This document shows, in pieces, positions 1-9,288 of a DNA stretch of 64,000 nt (its first letter is position 1; every line of letters starts with the position of its first letter). A program made the translations under genes and the position numbers. The stretch comes from Streptomyces capitiformicae (GTDB lineage: Bacteria; Actinomycetota; Actinomycetes; Streptomycetales; Streptomycetaceae). Under the pieces are notes generated by a model, which was not told the DNA's origin, made no database searches, and was given only the letters and a program-made list of their open reading frames with translations. The stretch lies in contig NZ_CP022161.1 in the NCBI RefSeq assembly GCF_002214185.1, forward strand, positions 1,921,767-1,985,766. Reading direction: 5' to 3'.

Positions 1-780
1 GTTCACGCCGTGCGAGCGCAGGTACGCGACGGGGTCGATGTCCGAGCCGTACTCGGCGGTCGTCCGGGCCTCGAAGTGCAGATGCGCGCCGGTGACGTTG
101 CCGGTCGCACCGGAGAGGCCTATCTGCTGGCCGGGGGTGACCGTCTGGCCGACGGAGACGGCTATGGACGACAGGTGGCCGTACTGGGTGTACGTGCCGT
201 CGTTCATCTTGATGACGATGTTGTTGCCGTAGGCACCACCCCAGCCCGCCTCGACGACGGTGCCGGAGCCGACCGCCAGGACGGCCGTGCCGGACGCCGC
301 GTGGAAGTCGACACCGGTGTGGCTGCCGGAGGACCAGACGGCGCCACCGGTCTTGTAGCCGGTGGAGACGTACGAGCCGCTGATGGGGGCGACATAGGAG
401 TTGAGGCGCTCGCGCTCGGCGGCGCGGGCGGCGCGCGCCTTGGCCTCCTCCCGCTCCTCGGCCGCCTTGCGCTCCTGCTCGGCCTTCTCGGCGGCGGCCT
501 TGCGGGCCTCCTCCTGTGCCTTCTGCTTGGCGGCGGCCACCTCGGCGGCCTGCTGCTGGGCGATGGCCTGGGCGTCGACCTGCTCGGCGACCGTGTCACC
601 GAGCGCGATGATCTGGTTCAGGCCGGTCTGCTCGGGGGCGGGCTCCGCGGCGAGCGCCGGGACGGACACGGTGCCGATGACACCGGTGGTCGTGAGAGCG
701 GCGACGCCCACGGTCCTCGTGGTCGTGCGCTGCACGCGGCGGGGACGGCGGTGCTTCCCGGGGGCGCGGGTGAACGCCAT
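1..780 (-). CDS. M23 family metallopeptidase, C-terminal end cut by window edge
   Basis: Secreted zinc peptidase of the LytM/M23 type, expected to cut peptide cross-bridges in peptidoglycan outside the membrane. The start ATG (778-780) opens an arginine-rich N-terminus followed by a hydrophobic signal sequence ending near VPALA (about residue 45). Residues about 70-125 form an alanine/glutamate/lysine-rich coiled coil. The M23 core follows, with HTGVDFHAASG supplying the first zinc ligands and GAHLHFE supplying the second histidine pair. The reading frame is open to base 1, ending ...YLRSHGVN, so probably only a few terminal residues are missing. The gene lies directly behind a cyclic di-AMP riboswitch, so it is probably shut off or attenuated by c-di-AMP, as is known for actinobacterial cell-wall hydrolases. 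Confidence 0.93.
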   Translation of the reverse strand, partial: MAFTRAPGKHRRPRRVQRTTTRTVGVAALTTTGVIGTVSVPALAAEPAPEQTGLNQIIALGDTVAEQVDAQAIAQQQAAEVAAAKQKAQEEARKAAAEKAEQERKAAEEREEAKARAARAAERERLNSYVAPISGSYVSTGYKTGGAVWSSGSHTGVDFHAASGTAVLAVGSGTVVEAGWGGAYGNNIVIKMNDGTYTQYGHLSSIAVSVGQTVTPGQQIGLSGATGNVTGAHLHFEARTTAEYGSDIDPVAYLRSHGVN

Positions 781-804
781 GAAGAGGCTGGTCCTTTCCT
801 TCCC

Positions 805-960
805 TCTCGCCTACCGGGTTAGCTGACGGGTTCGGAGCAGGAAGGTCTCCTACGGAAGCCCCTCGTTTCGCGGCGCTTCGCGAAGGGCGTCCGATTCACC
901 CCAGGGACTGCGGTGGGTCCCCGGCTCCCCTGGCTCGCGCCGTACGGGGACTCGGCGATG
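805..960 (-). promoter_or_regulatory. Cyclic di-AMP riboswitch (ydaO-yuaA type)
   Basis: Read on the minus strand, the leader of the M23 peptidase gene contains the conserved blocks of the ydaO class: CCAGGGGAGCCGGGGACCC, then GGGGTGAATC, and finally CCCGTCAGCTAACC followed by GGTAGGCGA. A P1 helix forms between TCGCC (forward positions 955-959) and GGCGA (forward 807-811). The ligand of this class is c-di-AMP. The ribosome binding site (GGAAAGG, about 10-15 bases before the ATG) lies just downstream of P1, leaving room for transcriptional or translational control. Assignment is by recognising the consensus blocks; a covariance-model search would settle it. Confidence 0.9.
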
Positions 961-1106
961 ACTGTCCGGTGCCGCGGGCGCGGCGAACTGCTGGCGAACA
1001 GCCGGACTGACGCTAAGCGGGCCGCCGTTGAAATAACAAACGCATCACGGGTTTTGAGGCGTACGCCACAGGGCAGACGTGCAACCTCCCCCATCAATAT
1101 GGACAA

Positions 1107-1144
1107 ACGGGCCCCTGGTGACTCTTCCGTCACCAGGGGCCCGT
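1107..1144 (-). terminator. Hairpin terminator after the M16 peptidase pair
   Basis: Perfect inverted repeat: a 16-base arm ACGGGCCCCTGGTGAC, loop TCTTCC, and its complement. It lies 36 bases past the stop of the M16B gene and upstream of the c-di-AMP riboswitch, so it separates the M16 operon from the M23 peptidase unit. There is no U-tract, as is usual in Streptomyces. Confidence 0.85.
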
Positions 1145-1179
1145 AATGCGCGTACTTCTGCCCCAGCTCTACTCGGCCT

Positions 1180-2568
1180 CTACTCGGCCGGTACGACGGT
1201 GACTTCGCCGATGCCGAGGGCCCTGACCGGCTCCTCGATCTGGGCGGCGTCACCGACGAGGACGGTCACCAGACGGTCCACCGGGAAGGCGCTCACGGCG
1301 GCCGCGGTGGCCTCCACGGTGCCGGTGGCGGCGAGCTGTTGGTACAGCGTCGACTGGTAGTCGTCCGGCAGGTGCTGCTCGACCTGGTCGGCCAGCGTGC
1401 TCGCCACGGCCGCGGCCGTCTCGAACTTGAGGGGGGCGACCCCGACGAGGTTCTGCACGGCGACGTCGCGCTCGGCGTCGGTCAGCCCCTCTGCGGCGAG
1501 GGTGCGCAGCACCGTCCACAGGTCGTCCAGCGCCGGCCCGGTGTTCGGGGTGTCGACGGAGCCACTGATGGCGAGCATCGCGACACCCGACCCGTCGGGC
1601 GCGGAGCGCAGCACCTGGCCGAACGCGCGCACACCGTAGGTGTAGCCCTTCTCCTCGCGCAGGACGCGGTCCAGCCGGGAGGTGAGGGTGCCGCCGAGGC
1701 AGTAGGTGCCGAGCACCTGAGCCGGCCACACGCGGTCGTGCCGGTCGGCGCCCACACGGCCGATGAGCAGCTGCGTCTGGACGGACCCGGGGCGGTCCAC
1801 GATGACGACCCGCCCGGTGTCGTCGGCGCTCACGGGCGGAACGGGGCGCGGCTTGGCCGCAGAGCCGGTCCAGGCGCCCAGGGTGTCGCCGAGCAGCGCG
1901 TCGAGGTCGACCCCGGTGAGGTCGCCGACGACCACGGCGGTGGCCGTGGCGGGGCGTACGTGGTTCTCGTAGAAGGCGCGTACGGCCGCGGAGTCGATCC
2001 GCTCGACGGTCTCCTCGGTGCCCTGGCGGGGGCGCGACATGCGTGAGGCGGCCGGGAACAGCTGCTTGGAGAGCTCCTTCGCGGCGCGGCGGCCCGGGTT
2101 GGCGGTCTCGTGCGGGATCTCGTCGAGCCGGTTCGCCACCAGGCGCTCGATCTCGCTGTCCGCGAACGCGGGGGCCCTGAGGGCGTCGGCGAGCAGGCCC
2201 AGGGCCTTCGCCAGCCGTGAGACGGGAACTTCGAGGGAGAGCCGGACGCCGGGGTGGTCGGCGTGCGAGTCGAGGGTGGCGCCGCAACGCTCCAGTTCGG
2301 CGGCGAACTCCTCGGCGGAGTGCTTGTCGGTGCCCTCGGAGAAGGCCCTGGTCATGATCGTGGCGACGCCGTCCAGGCCGGCGGGCTCGGCGTCCAGGGG
2401 AGCGTCGAGGAGGACCTCGACGGCGACGACCTGCTGGCCGGGGCGGTGGCAGCGCAGCACGGTCAGGCCGTTGTCCAGCGTGCCGCGCTCGGGTGCCGGG
2501 AACGCCCAGGGCCTGGCCTCGCCGGCCTGGGGCTGCGGGTGGAAGTCCATGGTCGCGAGCTCGGTCAC
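1180..2568 (-). CDS. M16 peptidase-family protein, probable non-catalytic subunit
   Basis: 462-residue member of the pitrilysin/processing-peptidase (M16) family. It has the two-domain M16 fold (N-terminal domain about 20-230, C-terminal M16_C domain about 180-400), but the place where the zinc motif HxxEH should stand reads TRAFSEGTDKHSAEEF, with no HxxEH. It is therefore probably the structural partner of the catalytic M16 protein encoded just upstream. The start is the GTG at 2566-2568, which overlaps the upstream stop as GTGA, a typical translational-coupling junction. A longer reading in the same frame would overlap the whole upstream gene and is not credible. Confidence 0.9.
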   Translation of the reverse strand: MTELATMDFHPQPQAGEARPWAFPAPERGTLDNGLTVLRCHRPGQQVVAVEVLLDAPLDAEPAGLDGVATIMTRAFSEGTDKHSAEEFAAELERCGATLDSHADHPGVRLSLEVPVSRLAKALGLLADALRAPAFADSEIERLVANRLDEIPHETANPGRRAAKELSKQLFPAASRMSRPRQGTEETVERIDSAAVRAFYENHVRPATATAVVVGDLTGVDLDALLGDTLGAWTGSAAKPRPVPPVSADDTGRVVIVDRPGSVQTQLLIGRVGADRHDRVWPAQVLGTYCLGGTLTSRLDRVLREEKGYTYGVRAFGQVLRSAPDGSGVAMLAISGSVDTPNTGPALDDLWTVLRTLAAEGLTDAERDVAVQNLVGVAPLKFETAAAVASTLADQVEQHLPDDYQSTLYQQLAATGTVEATAAAVSAFPVDRLVTVLVGDAAQIEEPVRALGIGEVTVVPAE

Positions 2569-3959
2569 TTCGCCGACTCCTCGTTCTCGTCGGTGGTCTC
2601 GGCGGTTTCCGTCTGCGTGGCCTCCGTCTCGGCGGCCTCCGCCTCGGCCTCTTCGCCTGCGACGGGCTCGTAGACGAGCACCGCGCGGTTGTCGGGCCTC
2701 AGGCGCGCCTTGGCGACCTCCTGGACCTCCTCGGCGGTCACGGCGAGCACACGGTCGACGGCGGTCAGGGCGAGCTTCGGGTCGTCGAACAGCACGGCGT
2801 AGCGGCAGAGTTCGTCGGCGCGGCCCGCGACCGTGCCGAGCCGGTCCAGCCACTCGCGCTCCAACTGGGCCTGGGCGCGCTCCATCTCCTCCGCCGTGGG
2901 GCCCTCCGCGGCGAACCGGGCGAGTTCCTCGTCGACGGCGGCCTCGATGACGGGCACCTCGACGTCGCCGGAGGTCTTCACGTCCATCCACGCCATGGAG
3001 GGAGCGCCGGCCAGGCGCAGCAGGCCGAAGCCGGCCGTCACGGCCGTACGGTCGCGGCGTACGAGCCGGTTGTACAGGCGGGAGGACTCGCCGCCGCCGA
3101 GGATCGTGAGCGCCAGGTCGGCGGCGTCGCACGCGCGCGTGCCGTCCTCGGGCAGCCGGTAGGCGGCCATCAACGCGCGCGCGGGGACGTTCTCCTCGAC
3201 GACCTCACGCAGCTGCTCGCCCATGGTGTCGGGCAGCGCACCGCCACGGGGCTCGGGCTTGCCGTCGTACGCGGGGATGGAGCCGAAGTACTTCTCGATC
3301 CACGCGAGTGTCTGGTCCGGGTCGATGTCACCGACGACGGAGAGGACGGCGTTGTTGGGCGCGTAGTAGGTGCGGAAGAACTGACGGGCGTCCTCCAGGC
3401 TGGCCGCCTCCAGGTGCTCCATGGAGCCGATCGGCGTGTGCCGGTAGGGGTGTCCCTCCGGGTAGGCCAGGCGGAAGATCCGCTCGAAGGCGGTGCCGTA
3501 CGGCACGTTGTCGTAGCGCTGCCGGCGCTCGTTCTTGACGACGTCCCGCTGGTTGTCCAGGTTCTTCTGGTCGAGCGCGACCAGCAGGCTGCCCATGCGG
3601 TCGGCCTCCAGCCACAGCGCGAGCTCCAGCTGGTGGGCGGGCATGGTCTCGAAGTAGTTGGTGCGCTCCCAGCTGGTGGTGCCGTTCAGCGAGCCGCCGG
3701 CGCCCTGGACCAGCTCGAAGTGCCCATTGCCCTTCACCTGACCCGAGCCCTGGAACATCAGGTGCTCGAAGAGGTGGGCCAGGCCCGTACGGTCCTCGAC
3801 CTCGTGGCGCGAACCGACGTCGTACCAGAGGCACACGGCGGCGACCGGGGTCAGGTGGTCCTCGGAGAGCACCACCCGCAGGCCGTTGTCCAGGCGGTGC
3901 TCCTTTACTGTCAGGCCTCCGGAGCCTGCCTCGGCTGTGGCCGTGTGACCCATGGGCAT
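2565..3959 (-). CDS. M16 family zinc metallopeptidase, catalytic subunit
   Basis: 464-residue pitrilysin-family peptidase. The inverted zinc motif HLFEH is at residues 62-66, followed by the downstream acidic ligand region expected near residue 140. A glutamate- and threonine-rich tail (last 25 residues) ends in the overlap with the second M16 gene. The chosen ATG (3957-3959) has GAGGGG six bases upstream; an ATG two codons later is the alternative. Family members degrade short peptides, and this two-gene arrangement parallels the alpha/beta pairs of mitochondrial processing peptidase. Divergent from parC. Confidence 0.93.
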   Translation of the reverse strand: MPMGHTATAEAGSGGLTVKEHRLDNGLRVVLSEDHLTPVAAVCLWYDVGSRHEVEDRTGLAHLFEHLMFQGSGQVKGNGHFELVQGAGGSLNGTTSWERTNYFETMPAHQLELALWLEADRMGSLLVALDQKNLDNQRDVVKNERRQRYDNVPYGTAFERIFRLAYPEGHPYRHTPIGSMEHLEAASLEDARQFFRTYYAPNNAVLSVVGDIDPDQTLAWIEKYFGSIPAYDGKPEPRGGALPDTMGEQLREVVEENVPARALMAAYRLPEDGTRACDAADLALTILGGGESSRLYNRLVRRDRTAVTAGFGLLRLAGAPSMAWMDVKTSGDVEVPVIEAAVDEELARFAAEGPTAEEMERAQAQLEREWLDRLGTVAGRADELCRYAVLFDDPKLALTAVDRVLAVTAEEVQEVAKARLRPDNRAVLVYEPVAGEEAEAEAAETEATQTETAETTDENEESAK

Positions 3960-4268
3960 GTACGTCCCCTCGATCGCGAGAGCGGTCGGTGAAAACCGCG
4001 GTTGTCCTGCCGGTCCTGCCACTGTATGCAAGCGTGCGGACGCCCGGCGAAGTTCCCGGACGAGGTACGCCGAGAGCGAGATCCCGTAGCCTGCGGGCGG
4101 TACGCCCTGGCCCCGGGGGCCGCCCAAGCACCGGGTCATGGTCCGCGTTGTCAGTGCGGCAGTCCACAATGGTCCGCGTCAGATCCCGTTCATGTGGCAG
4201 CAAGAGTGAGCCGAAGGGGCGAACGCCCCGCAGGCGAGCGACCAGGAAAACAGGAGGAGCCGGCAGCG
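3960..4268. other. Divergent intergenic region between M16 operon and parC
   Basis: 309 bases carrying the outward promoters of both units. The parC leader contains a short tight hairpin (GGGGC-GAAC-GCCCC, 4216-4228) and the strong ribosome binding site GGAGGAG about 12 bases before the parC ATG. I could not assign convincing -35/-10 pairs by eye and see no gene. Confidence 0.6.
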
Positions 4269-6722
4269 ATGGCCCGCCGCAGCACGAAGACCCCGCCGCC
4301 CGACGACGCGTACGAGGAGCGGATCCTCGACATCGACGTGGTCGACGAGATGCAGGGCTCCTTCCTGGAGTACGCGTACTCGGTCATCTACTCCCGAGCC
4401 CTGCCGGACGCCCGCGACGGTCTGAAGCCGGTGCACCGCCGCATCGTCTACCAGATGAACGAGATGGGCCTGCGCCCCGACCGCGGCTATGTGAAGTGCG
4501 CCCGCGTGGTCGGCGAGGTCATGGGTAAGTTGCACCCGCACGGCGACTCGTCGATCTACGACGCCCTGGTGCGCCTCGCCCAGCCCTTCTCCATGCGGCT
4601 CCCCCTGGTCGACGGCCACGGCAACTTCGGCTCACTGGGCAACGACGACCCGCCGGCCGCCATGCGGTACACCGAGTGCCGGATGGCCGACGCGACGAGC
4701 CTGATGACCGAGTCGATCGACGAGAACACGGTCGACTTCGCCCCGAACTACGACGGCCAGGAGCAGGAGCCGGTCGCGCTGCCCGCCGCCTTCCCGAACC
4801 TGCTGGTCAACGGCTCGTCCGGCATCGCCGTCGGCATGGCCACCAACATGCCGCCGCACAACCTGGGCGAGGTCATCGCTGCCGCCCGCCACCTCATCCG
4901 GTATCCGAACGCGGACCTGGACGCTCTGATGAAGCACGTCCCGGGCCCCGACCTGCCCACGGGCGGCCGGATCGTCGGTCTCTCCGGGATCAGGGACGCG
5001 TACGAGACGGGCCGCGGCACCTTCAAGATCCGCGCCACGGTGGCGATCGAGAACGTGACGGCCCGCCGCAAGGGTCTGGTCGTCACCGAACTGCCGTTCA
5101 CCGTCGGCCCGGAGAAGGTGATCGCCAAGATCAAGGATCTGGTCGGCTCGAAGAAGCTGCAGGGCATCGCCGACGTCAAGGACCTCACCGACCGCCAGCA
5201 CGGCCTGCGTCTCGTCATCGAGATCAAGAACGGCTTCGTGCCGGAGGCCGTCCTGGAGCAGCTCTACAAGCTGACGCCGATGGAGGAGTCCTTCGGCATC
5301 AACAACGTGGCGCTGGTCGACGGCCAGCCCCTCACCCTCGGCCTCAAGGAGCTCCTGGAGGTCTACCTCGACCACCGCTTCGAGGTCGTACGACGCCGCT
5401 CGGAGTTCCGCCGCGGCAAGAAGCGCGACCGGCTGCACCTGGTCGAGGGTCTGCTCACCGCGCTGGTGGACATCGACGAGGTCATCCGGCTGATCCGCTC
5501 CAGCGAGAACTCCGCGCAGGCCAAGGAGCGCCTGATGGAGCGCTTCTCCCTGTCGGACATCCAGACGCAGTACATCCTCGACACCCCGCTGCGCCGCCTC
5601 ACCAAGTTCGACCGCATCGAGCTGGAGTCGGAGAAGGACCGGCTCAACGCCGAGATCGCGGAGCTGACGCGCATCCTGGAGTCGGACGCGGAGCTGCGCA
5701 AGCTGGTCTCCGGTGAACTGGCCGCGGTGGCGAAGAAGTTCGGCACCGAGCGCCGTACGGTGCTGCTGGAGTCCTCGGGCGCTCCGGTGGCCGCGGTTCC
5801 GCTCCAGGTGGCGGACGACCCGTGCCGGGTGCTCATGTCCTCGACGGGGCTGCTGGCCCGTACGGCGGGCGGCGAGCCCTTCGCGGAGGGCGACGGCAAG
5901 CGCGCCAAGCACGACGTCATCGTCTCCGCCGTCCCGGCGACGGCCCGGGGCGAGGTGGGCGCGGTGACCTCCACCGGCCGCCTGCTGCGTCTGAACGTGA
6001 TCGACCTGCCCCAGCTGCCGGAGACGGCGACGGCCCCCACCCTCTCGGGCGGCGCCCCGCTCACGGAGTTCCTCTCCCTCCAGGACGGCGAGACGGTCGT
6101 GTGCCTGACGACGCTCGACGAGTCGTCGCCGGGGCTGGCCCTCGGCACCGAGCAGGGCGTCGTCAAGCGGGTGGTGCCCGACTACCCGTCCAACAAGGAG
6201 GAACTGGAGGTCATCACCCTCAAGGAGGGTGACCGGATCGTCGGCGCGGTCGAGCTGCGCACCGGCGAGGAGGACCTGGTCTTCATCACGGACGACGCCC
6301 AGCTGCTGCGCTACCAGGCCTCGCAGGTCCGCCCGCAGGGCCGTGCGGCCGGTGGTATGGCCGGCATCAAGCTCACCGAGGGCGCGAAGGTCATCTCCTT
6401 CACGGCCGTCGACCCGGCCGCCGACGCCGTCGTCTTCACGGTGGCGGGCTCACGCGGCACCTTGGACGACTCCGTCCAGACCACGGCCAAGCTGACCCCC
6501 TTCGACCAGTACCCCCGCAAGGGTCGCGCCACGGGCGGCGTCCGCTGCCAGCGGTTCCTCAAGGGCGAGGACTGCCTGTCCGTCGCCTGGGCGGGCCCCG
6601 CTCCGGCCCGTGCCGCCCAGAAGAACGGGACCCCGGCGGACCTCCCGGAGATGGACCCGCGCCGCGACGGCTCGGGCGTCTCCCTGGGCAAGACGGTGGC
6701 GTCGGTGGCGGGACCGGTGTGA
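4269..6722 (+). CDS. parC: DNA topoisomerase IV subunit A (type IIA, ATP-hydrolysing)
   Basis: 817-residue GyrA/ParC-type subunit that breaks and rejoins DNA. The catalytic tyrosine is about residue 134 in [10 protein letters not shown]; the quinolone-pocket region [14 protein letters not shown] precedes it. The winged-helix and tower regions occupy about residues 30-500, and the C-terminal beta-pinwheel follows (repeats such as [11 protein letters not shown] and KGRATGGVR). The start ATG has GGAGGAG nearby, and the N-terminus [12 protein letters not shown] is typical of the Streptomyces ParC. The matching ParE subunit is encoded about 11 kb further on. ParC and ParE together decatenate daughter chromosomes. 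The next gene is convergent, stop to stop, 11 bases away. Confidence 0.95.
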   Translation: MARRSTKTPPPDDAYEERILDIDVVDEMQGSFLEYAYSVIYSRALPDARDGLKPVHRRIVYQMNEMGLRPDRGYVKCARVVGEVMGKLHPHGDSSIYDALVRLAQPFSMRLPLVDGHGNFGSLGNDDPPAAMRYTECRMADATSLMTESIDENTVDFAPNYDGQEQEPVALPAAFPNLLVNGSSGIAVGMATNMPPHNLGEVIAAARHLIRYPNADLDALMKHVPGPDLPTGGRIVGLSGIRDAYETGRGTFKIRATVAIENVTARRKGLVVTELPFTVGPEKVIAKIKDLVGSKKLQGIADVKDLTDRQHGLRLVIEIKNGFVPEAVLEQLYKLTPMEESFGINNVALVDGQPLTLGLKELLEVYLDHRFEVVRRRSEFRRGKKRDRLHLVEGLLTALVDIDEVIRLIRSSENSAQAKERLMERFSLSDIQTQYILDTPLRRLTKFDRIELESEKDRLNAEIAELTRILESDAELRKLVSGELAAVAKKFGTERRTVLLESSGAPVAAVPLQVADDPCRVLMSSTGLLARTAGGEPFAEGDGKRAKHDVIVSAVPATARGEVGAVTSTGRLLRLNVIDLPQLPETATAPTLSGGAPLTEFLSLQDGETVVCLTTLDESSPGLALGTEQGVVKRVVPDYPSNKEELEVITLKEGDRIVGAVELRTGEEDLVFITDDAQLLRYQASQVRPQGRAAGGMAGIKLTEGAKVISFTAVDPAADAVVFTVAGSRGTLDDSVQTTAKLTPFDQYPRKGRATGGVRCQRFLKGEDCLSVAWAGPAPARAAQKNGTPADLPEMDPRRDGSGVSLGKTVASVAGPV

Positions 6723-6733
6723 CCGCTTCGTAG

Positions 6734-7834
6734 TCAGAGGCTGTCGGGTTCGTCGGCCTCGTCCCGCTGTACGTAACGCAGGACGCCCCACATGCTGTGC
6801 TCGTCGGCGTGTGGGGCGTCCTCCTTGCACGCCTCGAGTTCCTTGGTCAGGGCGGCGGCGTCGATCCCGGCGCCGATGAGGACGAGTTGGGTGAGCCGGC
6901 CGTCGTCACCGGCCACTGCCGCCCAGGGCTCGGGATAGAACCGCAGGAACCGCCCGACGGCGTGCACGGCGTAGCGGTTGCGGGTGTCGTGGGGCCCGAA
7001 GTCGACGTACCCCTTGATGCGGTAGAGCCCTTCGGACCTGCTGTCGAGGAAGTCCATGAGCCGCCGCGGGTTGACCGGCAGGTCGGACACGAAGGAGACG
7101 CTGTCGTAGGCGGTGTGCAGGTGCCCGAGGTGGTCGTCGCCGTCCTGCTCCTCGTGCCGGTGGAGGTCGTCGAAGGAGAGCTGCCCGACACGCTCCTCGC
7201 TGGGCCGGCAGTCGAAGAGGAACTCGGGATCGATACGCCCGTAGGTGGCGGGCACGACGGCGGCGCGATCGCTGAGCGAGCGGACGAGCGCGAGGACGCG
7301 GTCGCCGTCCTCGGCCCGGTCGACCTTGTTGACGACGACGAGGTCAGCGAGGGCGAGGTGGCGGTCGATCTCGGGGTGCCGCCGCCTGGTGTCGAGGAAC
7401 TCGGCGGCGTCGACGACCTCGACGAGCCCGCCGTACACCACCCGGGGGTTCTCGCTGGCGAGCACCATGCGCACCAGTTCCTGCGGCTCGGCGAGCCCGC
7501 TGGCCTCGATGACGATGACGTCGATCCCGACGGAGGGATGGGCGAGCCGCTCCAGATAGACATCCAGCTCACTGGCGTCGACGGCACAGCACAGGCATCC
7601 GTTGCCGAGCGAGACCGTTGAGTCCCCGAGCGCCCCGGCGACGGCCATCGCGTCGATCTCGATCGCCCCGAAGTCATTGACCACGGCACCGATACGGCTG
7701 CCGCCGCTGCGGTGGAGGAGATGGTTGAGCAGCGTGGTCTTGCCGGAACCGAGGAATCCGGCGAGGACGACGACAGGAATCTGCTGACTCGAAGCCGAGG
7801 TCGGGGCCGGACTCGACGACTGGCTGCTCAACAC
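6734..7834 (-). CDS. CobW/COG0523-family GTPase, probable zinc metallochaperone
   Basis: 366-residue G3E-family P-loop GTPase. The Walker A motif GFLGSGKT is at about residues 26-33, the metal-binding GCLCC at 79-83 follows the switch region, and NKVD is the guanine-specificity motif. The C-terminal CobW_C domain begins near residue 245, with histidine-rich stretches such as HRHEEQDGDDHLGHLH in the linker. COG0523 proteins insert or deliver metals; a CxCC motif of this kind is linked to zinc handling. The start is taken as GTG (7832-7834) with GAGAGAGGG close upstream; the adjacent TTG is an alternative. I looked for a Zur operator upstream and did not find a convincing one, so zinc regulation is not shown. 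Confidence 0.88.
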   Translation of the reverse strand: MLSSQSSSPAPTSASSQQIPVVVLAGFLGSGKTTLLNHLLHRSGGSRIGAVVNDFGAIEIDAMAVAGALGDSTVSLGNGCLCCAVDASELDVYLERLAHPSVGIDVIVIEASGLAEPQELVRMVLASENPRVVYGGLVEVVDAAEFLDTRRRHPEIDRHLALADLVVVNKVDRAEDGDRVLALVRSLSDRAAVVPATYGRIDPEFLFDCRPSEERVGQLSFDDLHRHEEQDGDDHLGHLHTAYDSVSFVSDLPVNPRRLMDFLDSRSEGLYRIKGYVDFGPHDTRNRYAVHAVGRFLRFYPEPWAAVAGDDGRLTQLVLIGAGIDAAALTKELEACKEDAPHADEHSMWGVLRYVQRDEADEPDSL

Positions 7835-8122
7835 GCGCCCTCTCTCACACCGTTGCGGACCCTCGAATGCCGCCCCAGGATACGAGTGCCTGGATACGCC
7901 GCGGAGTGAACGATTGTTAGCGGCGCCCGCGGGGCACACGTTGGGCATGGCGCCGGATTACGCGGCCCGCACATCCCTCCGTGCGCCTCCTCTCCGCCTC
8001 CCAGCCGACCAGAGCCGCTCGGCGACACTGGGAGACGGCAAGCGCCGCCCACCGCTCGCCGGTCCCCACCTTGTCGACCCACACCCGACGACCGGCGGAT
8101 GGACGCCTGATCGGGGGTTGAC

Positions 8123-8683
8123 ATGGCCAGAAGGAACTCGGGGCTTCGAGGACTGACCTCGGCTGCCGCAGCCTGTCTGGGCCTGGCCGCAGGGGTTTTT
8201 GCCACGAAAGCGGCACAGCACCATTCAGTGGAAGCGATGCGCACGCGTCTGGAACACCTGGAACAGCAAGCCGCGCGTACCCAACAGAGGGCGAATCTGG
8301 CCAGGCAGCAGCGCCAGCACTGGGAACTGTTGAGCAAGGCGATCGACGACCCCGAACTCGCGGAGGTACTGGACCTCTACGAGCGGCCCGTCACACCCGA
8401 GAGGCGCCGCCAGTACCTCTTCGCCAACGCTCTGTACACGAACCTGCTCTGCTACTACCGCATCGGCAACATGGGCAGGGACGAGTTCCTCAAACATGTG
8501 CGCGGCATGTTCCAGAACCCGATCGTCCGGGAGTACTGGTACGCGACCCAGCATCAGCGGGCGAGCCTGACCGGTACCGAAGAGGCGGAACTCGGCCAAT
8601 TGGTCGACGACCTGCTGCTGCAACTCGACGAAGCGGACACGGATGAGTGGTGGGTGGTCGGGGAACCACCCAGCGGTCCTTGA
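8123..8683 (+). CDS. DUF6082 family membrane-anchored protein
   Basis: 186 residues. An N-terminal hydrophobic helix (about residues 10-30) is followed by a coiled coil (about 35-65, rich in R, E and Q). A compact domain then carries the motif-like stretches FANALYTNLLCYYRIGN and FLKHVRGMFQNP, characteristic of the Streptomyces DUF6082 family. Members often sit near regulators and their function is unknown. The start ATG is preceded by GGGGG at a short distance. It is a single-gene unit between the GTPase and the small gene downstream, which lies on the other strand. Confidence 0.8.
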   Translation: MARRNSGLRGLTSAAAACLGLAAGVFATKAAQHHSVEAMRTRLEHLEQQAARTQQRANLARQQRQHWELLSKAIDDPELAEVLDLYERPVTPERRRQYLFANALYTNLLCYYRIGNMGRDEFLKHVRGMFQNPIVREYWYATQHQRASLTGTEEAELGQLVDDLLLQLDEADTDEWWVVGEPPSGP

Positions 8684-8742
8684 TCGTTGGGCGGCCCGGA
8701 ACGGCATGACCGCACCGGGCCGGTGTCCTCACGACAGCACGA

Positions 8743-9003
8743 TCAGGCGTCCGGGATATCCGCTTTCGCTCTGACCAGGGTCTCCCGAGTGATCACGACG
8801 ATTCGTTCGTCATCCGCGCGCGCGGCGTCAGCGGGGAGTTGGGCATCCAGAGAATCGGTCGCATCTGTACCGATGACGGCGAAGTTCCCGTCAGCCAATT
8901 CGAAAATATCGGGACATGTCGCACCAGTAGCACTTCCTCGGTAGCGCGGAGCGACACCAAGACGGCGGACAATCTGACTCAATGTTGATTTCCCTCTGCT
9001 CAC
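8743..9003 (-). CDS. Small conserved Streptomyces protein of unknown function
   Basis: About 86 residues if the GTG at 9001-9003 is the start. The core GATCPDIFELADGNFAVIGTD and the tail ERIVVITRETLVRAK resemble a very common family of small acidic Streptomyces proteins, usually found beside XRE-type regulators or DUF6879 proteins. No such partner is present here. Only the C-terminal 65 residues look conserved; the region before GSATGATC has no good ribosome binding site and a different frame runs through it, so the gene may be a remnant cut from a longer cassette. No function can be assigned. Confidence 0.55.
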   Translation of the reverse strand: MSRGKSTLSQIVRRLGVAPRYRGSATGATCPDIFELADGNFAVIGTDATDSLDAQLPADAARADDERIVVITRETLVRAKADIPDA

Positions 9004-9269
9004 AAGGCGCACGCTGCCACTCGGTGCGCAGGCGCATCCTCGCAGAGGCCGACCCGGCGCGAGGGGTGCCTCGCAAGGTTGGCGAAGCACGCGGCATCCG
9101 CCCCGCTCACCACTCGTCGAGTGCGCCGTTCACCGCTTCGGCGCCACCCCTTGCAGTGGGTTGATAACGCGCGAGAACGCGTTCGCGGTGTGAGCCGCGT
9201 GTCTCAACCGCACCCGTGCGGGCCGCGTCGACCCCCGTTCGGCAGGGCCGAAAGTCGCTGGTGCGTAAC

Positions 9270-9288
9270 TCAGGTTAGGCTCACCTCC
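9270..9288 (+). promoter_or_regulatory. DmdR1/IdeR-type iron box
   Basis: TCAGGTTAGGCTCACCTCC matches the DtxR-family consensus TTAGGTTAGGCTAACCTAA at 15 of 19 positions, including the central AGGTTAGGCT and the ACCT of the right half-site. It ends at the base before the GTG start of the sucrase/ferredoxin-like gene, so iron-loaded DmdR1 bound here would block the promoter or start region. The regulation is inferred from the site; it is the only such box I found in the window. Confidence 0.72.

Noticed and set aside
7835..7960. Possible Zur operator ahead of the COG0523 GTPase (GAACGATTGTTAGC area)
   Set aside because: Too far from the TGAAAATGATTTTCA-like pattern and not palindromic.
9175..9184. 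Perfect palindrome GAACGCGTTC upstream of the sucrase/ferredoxin-like gene
   Set aside because: Ten-base GC-rich palindromes occur by chance at this composition, and no regulator is linked to it.
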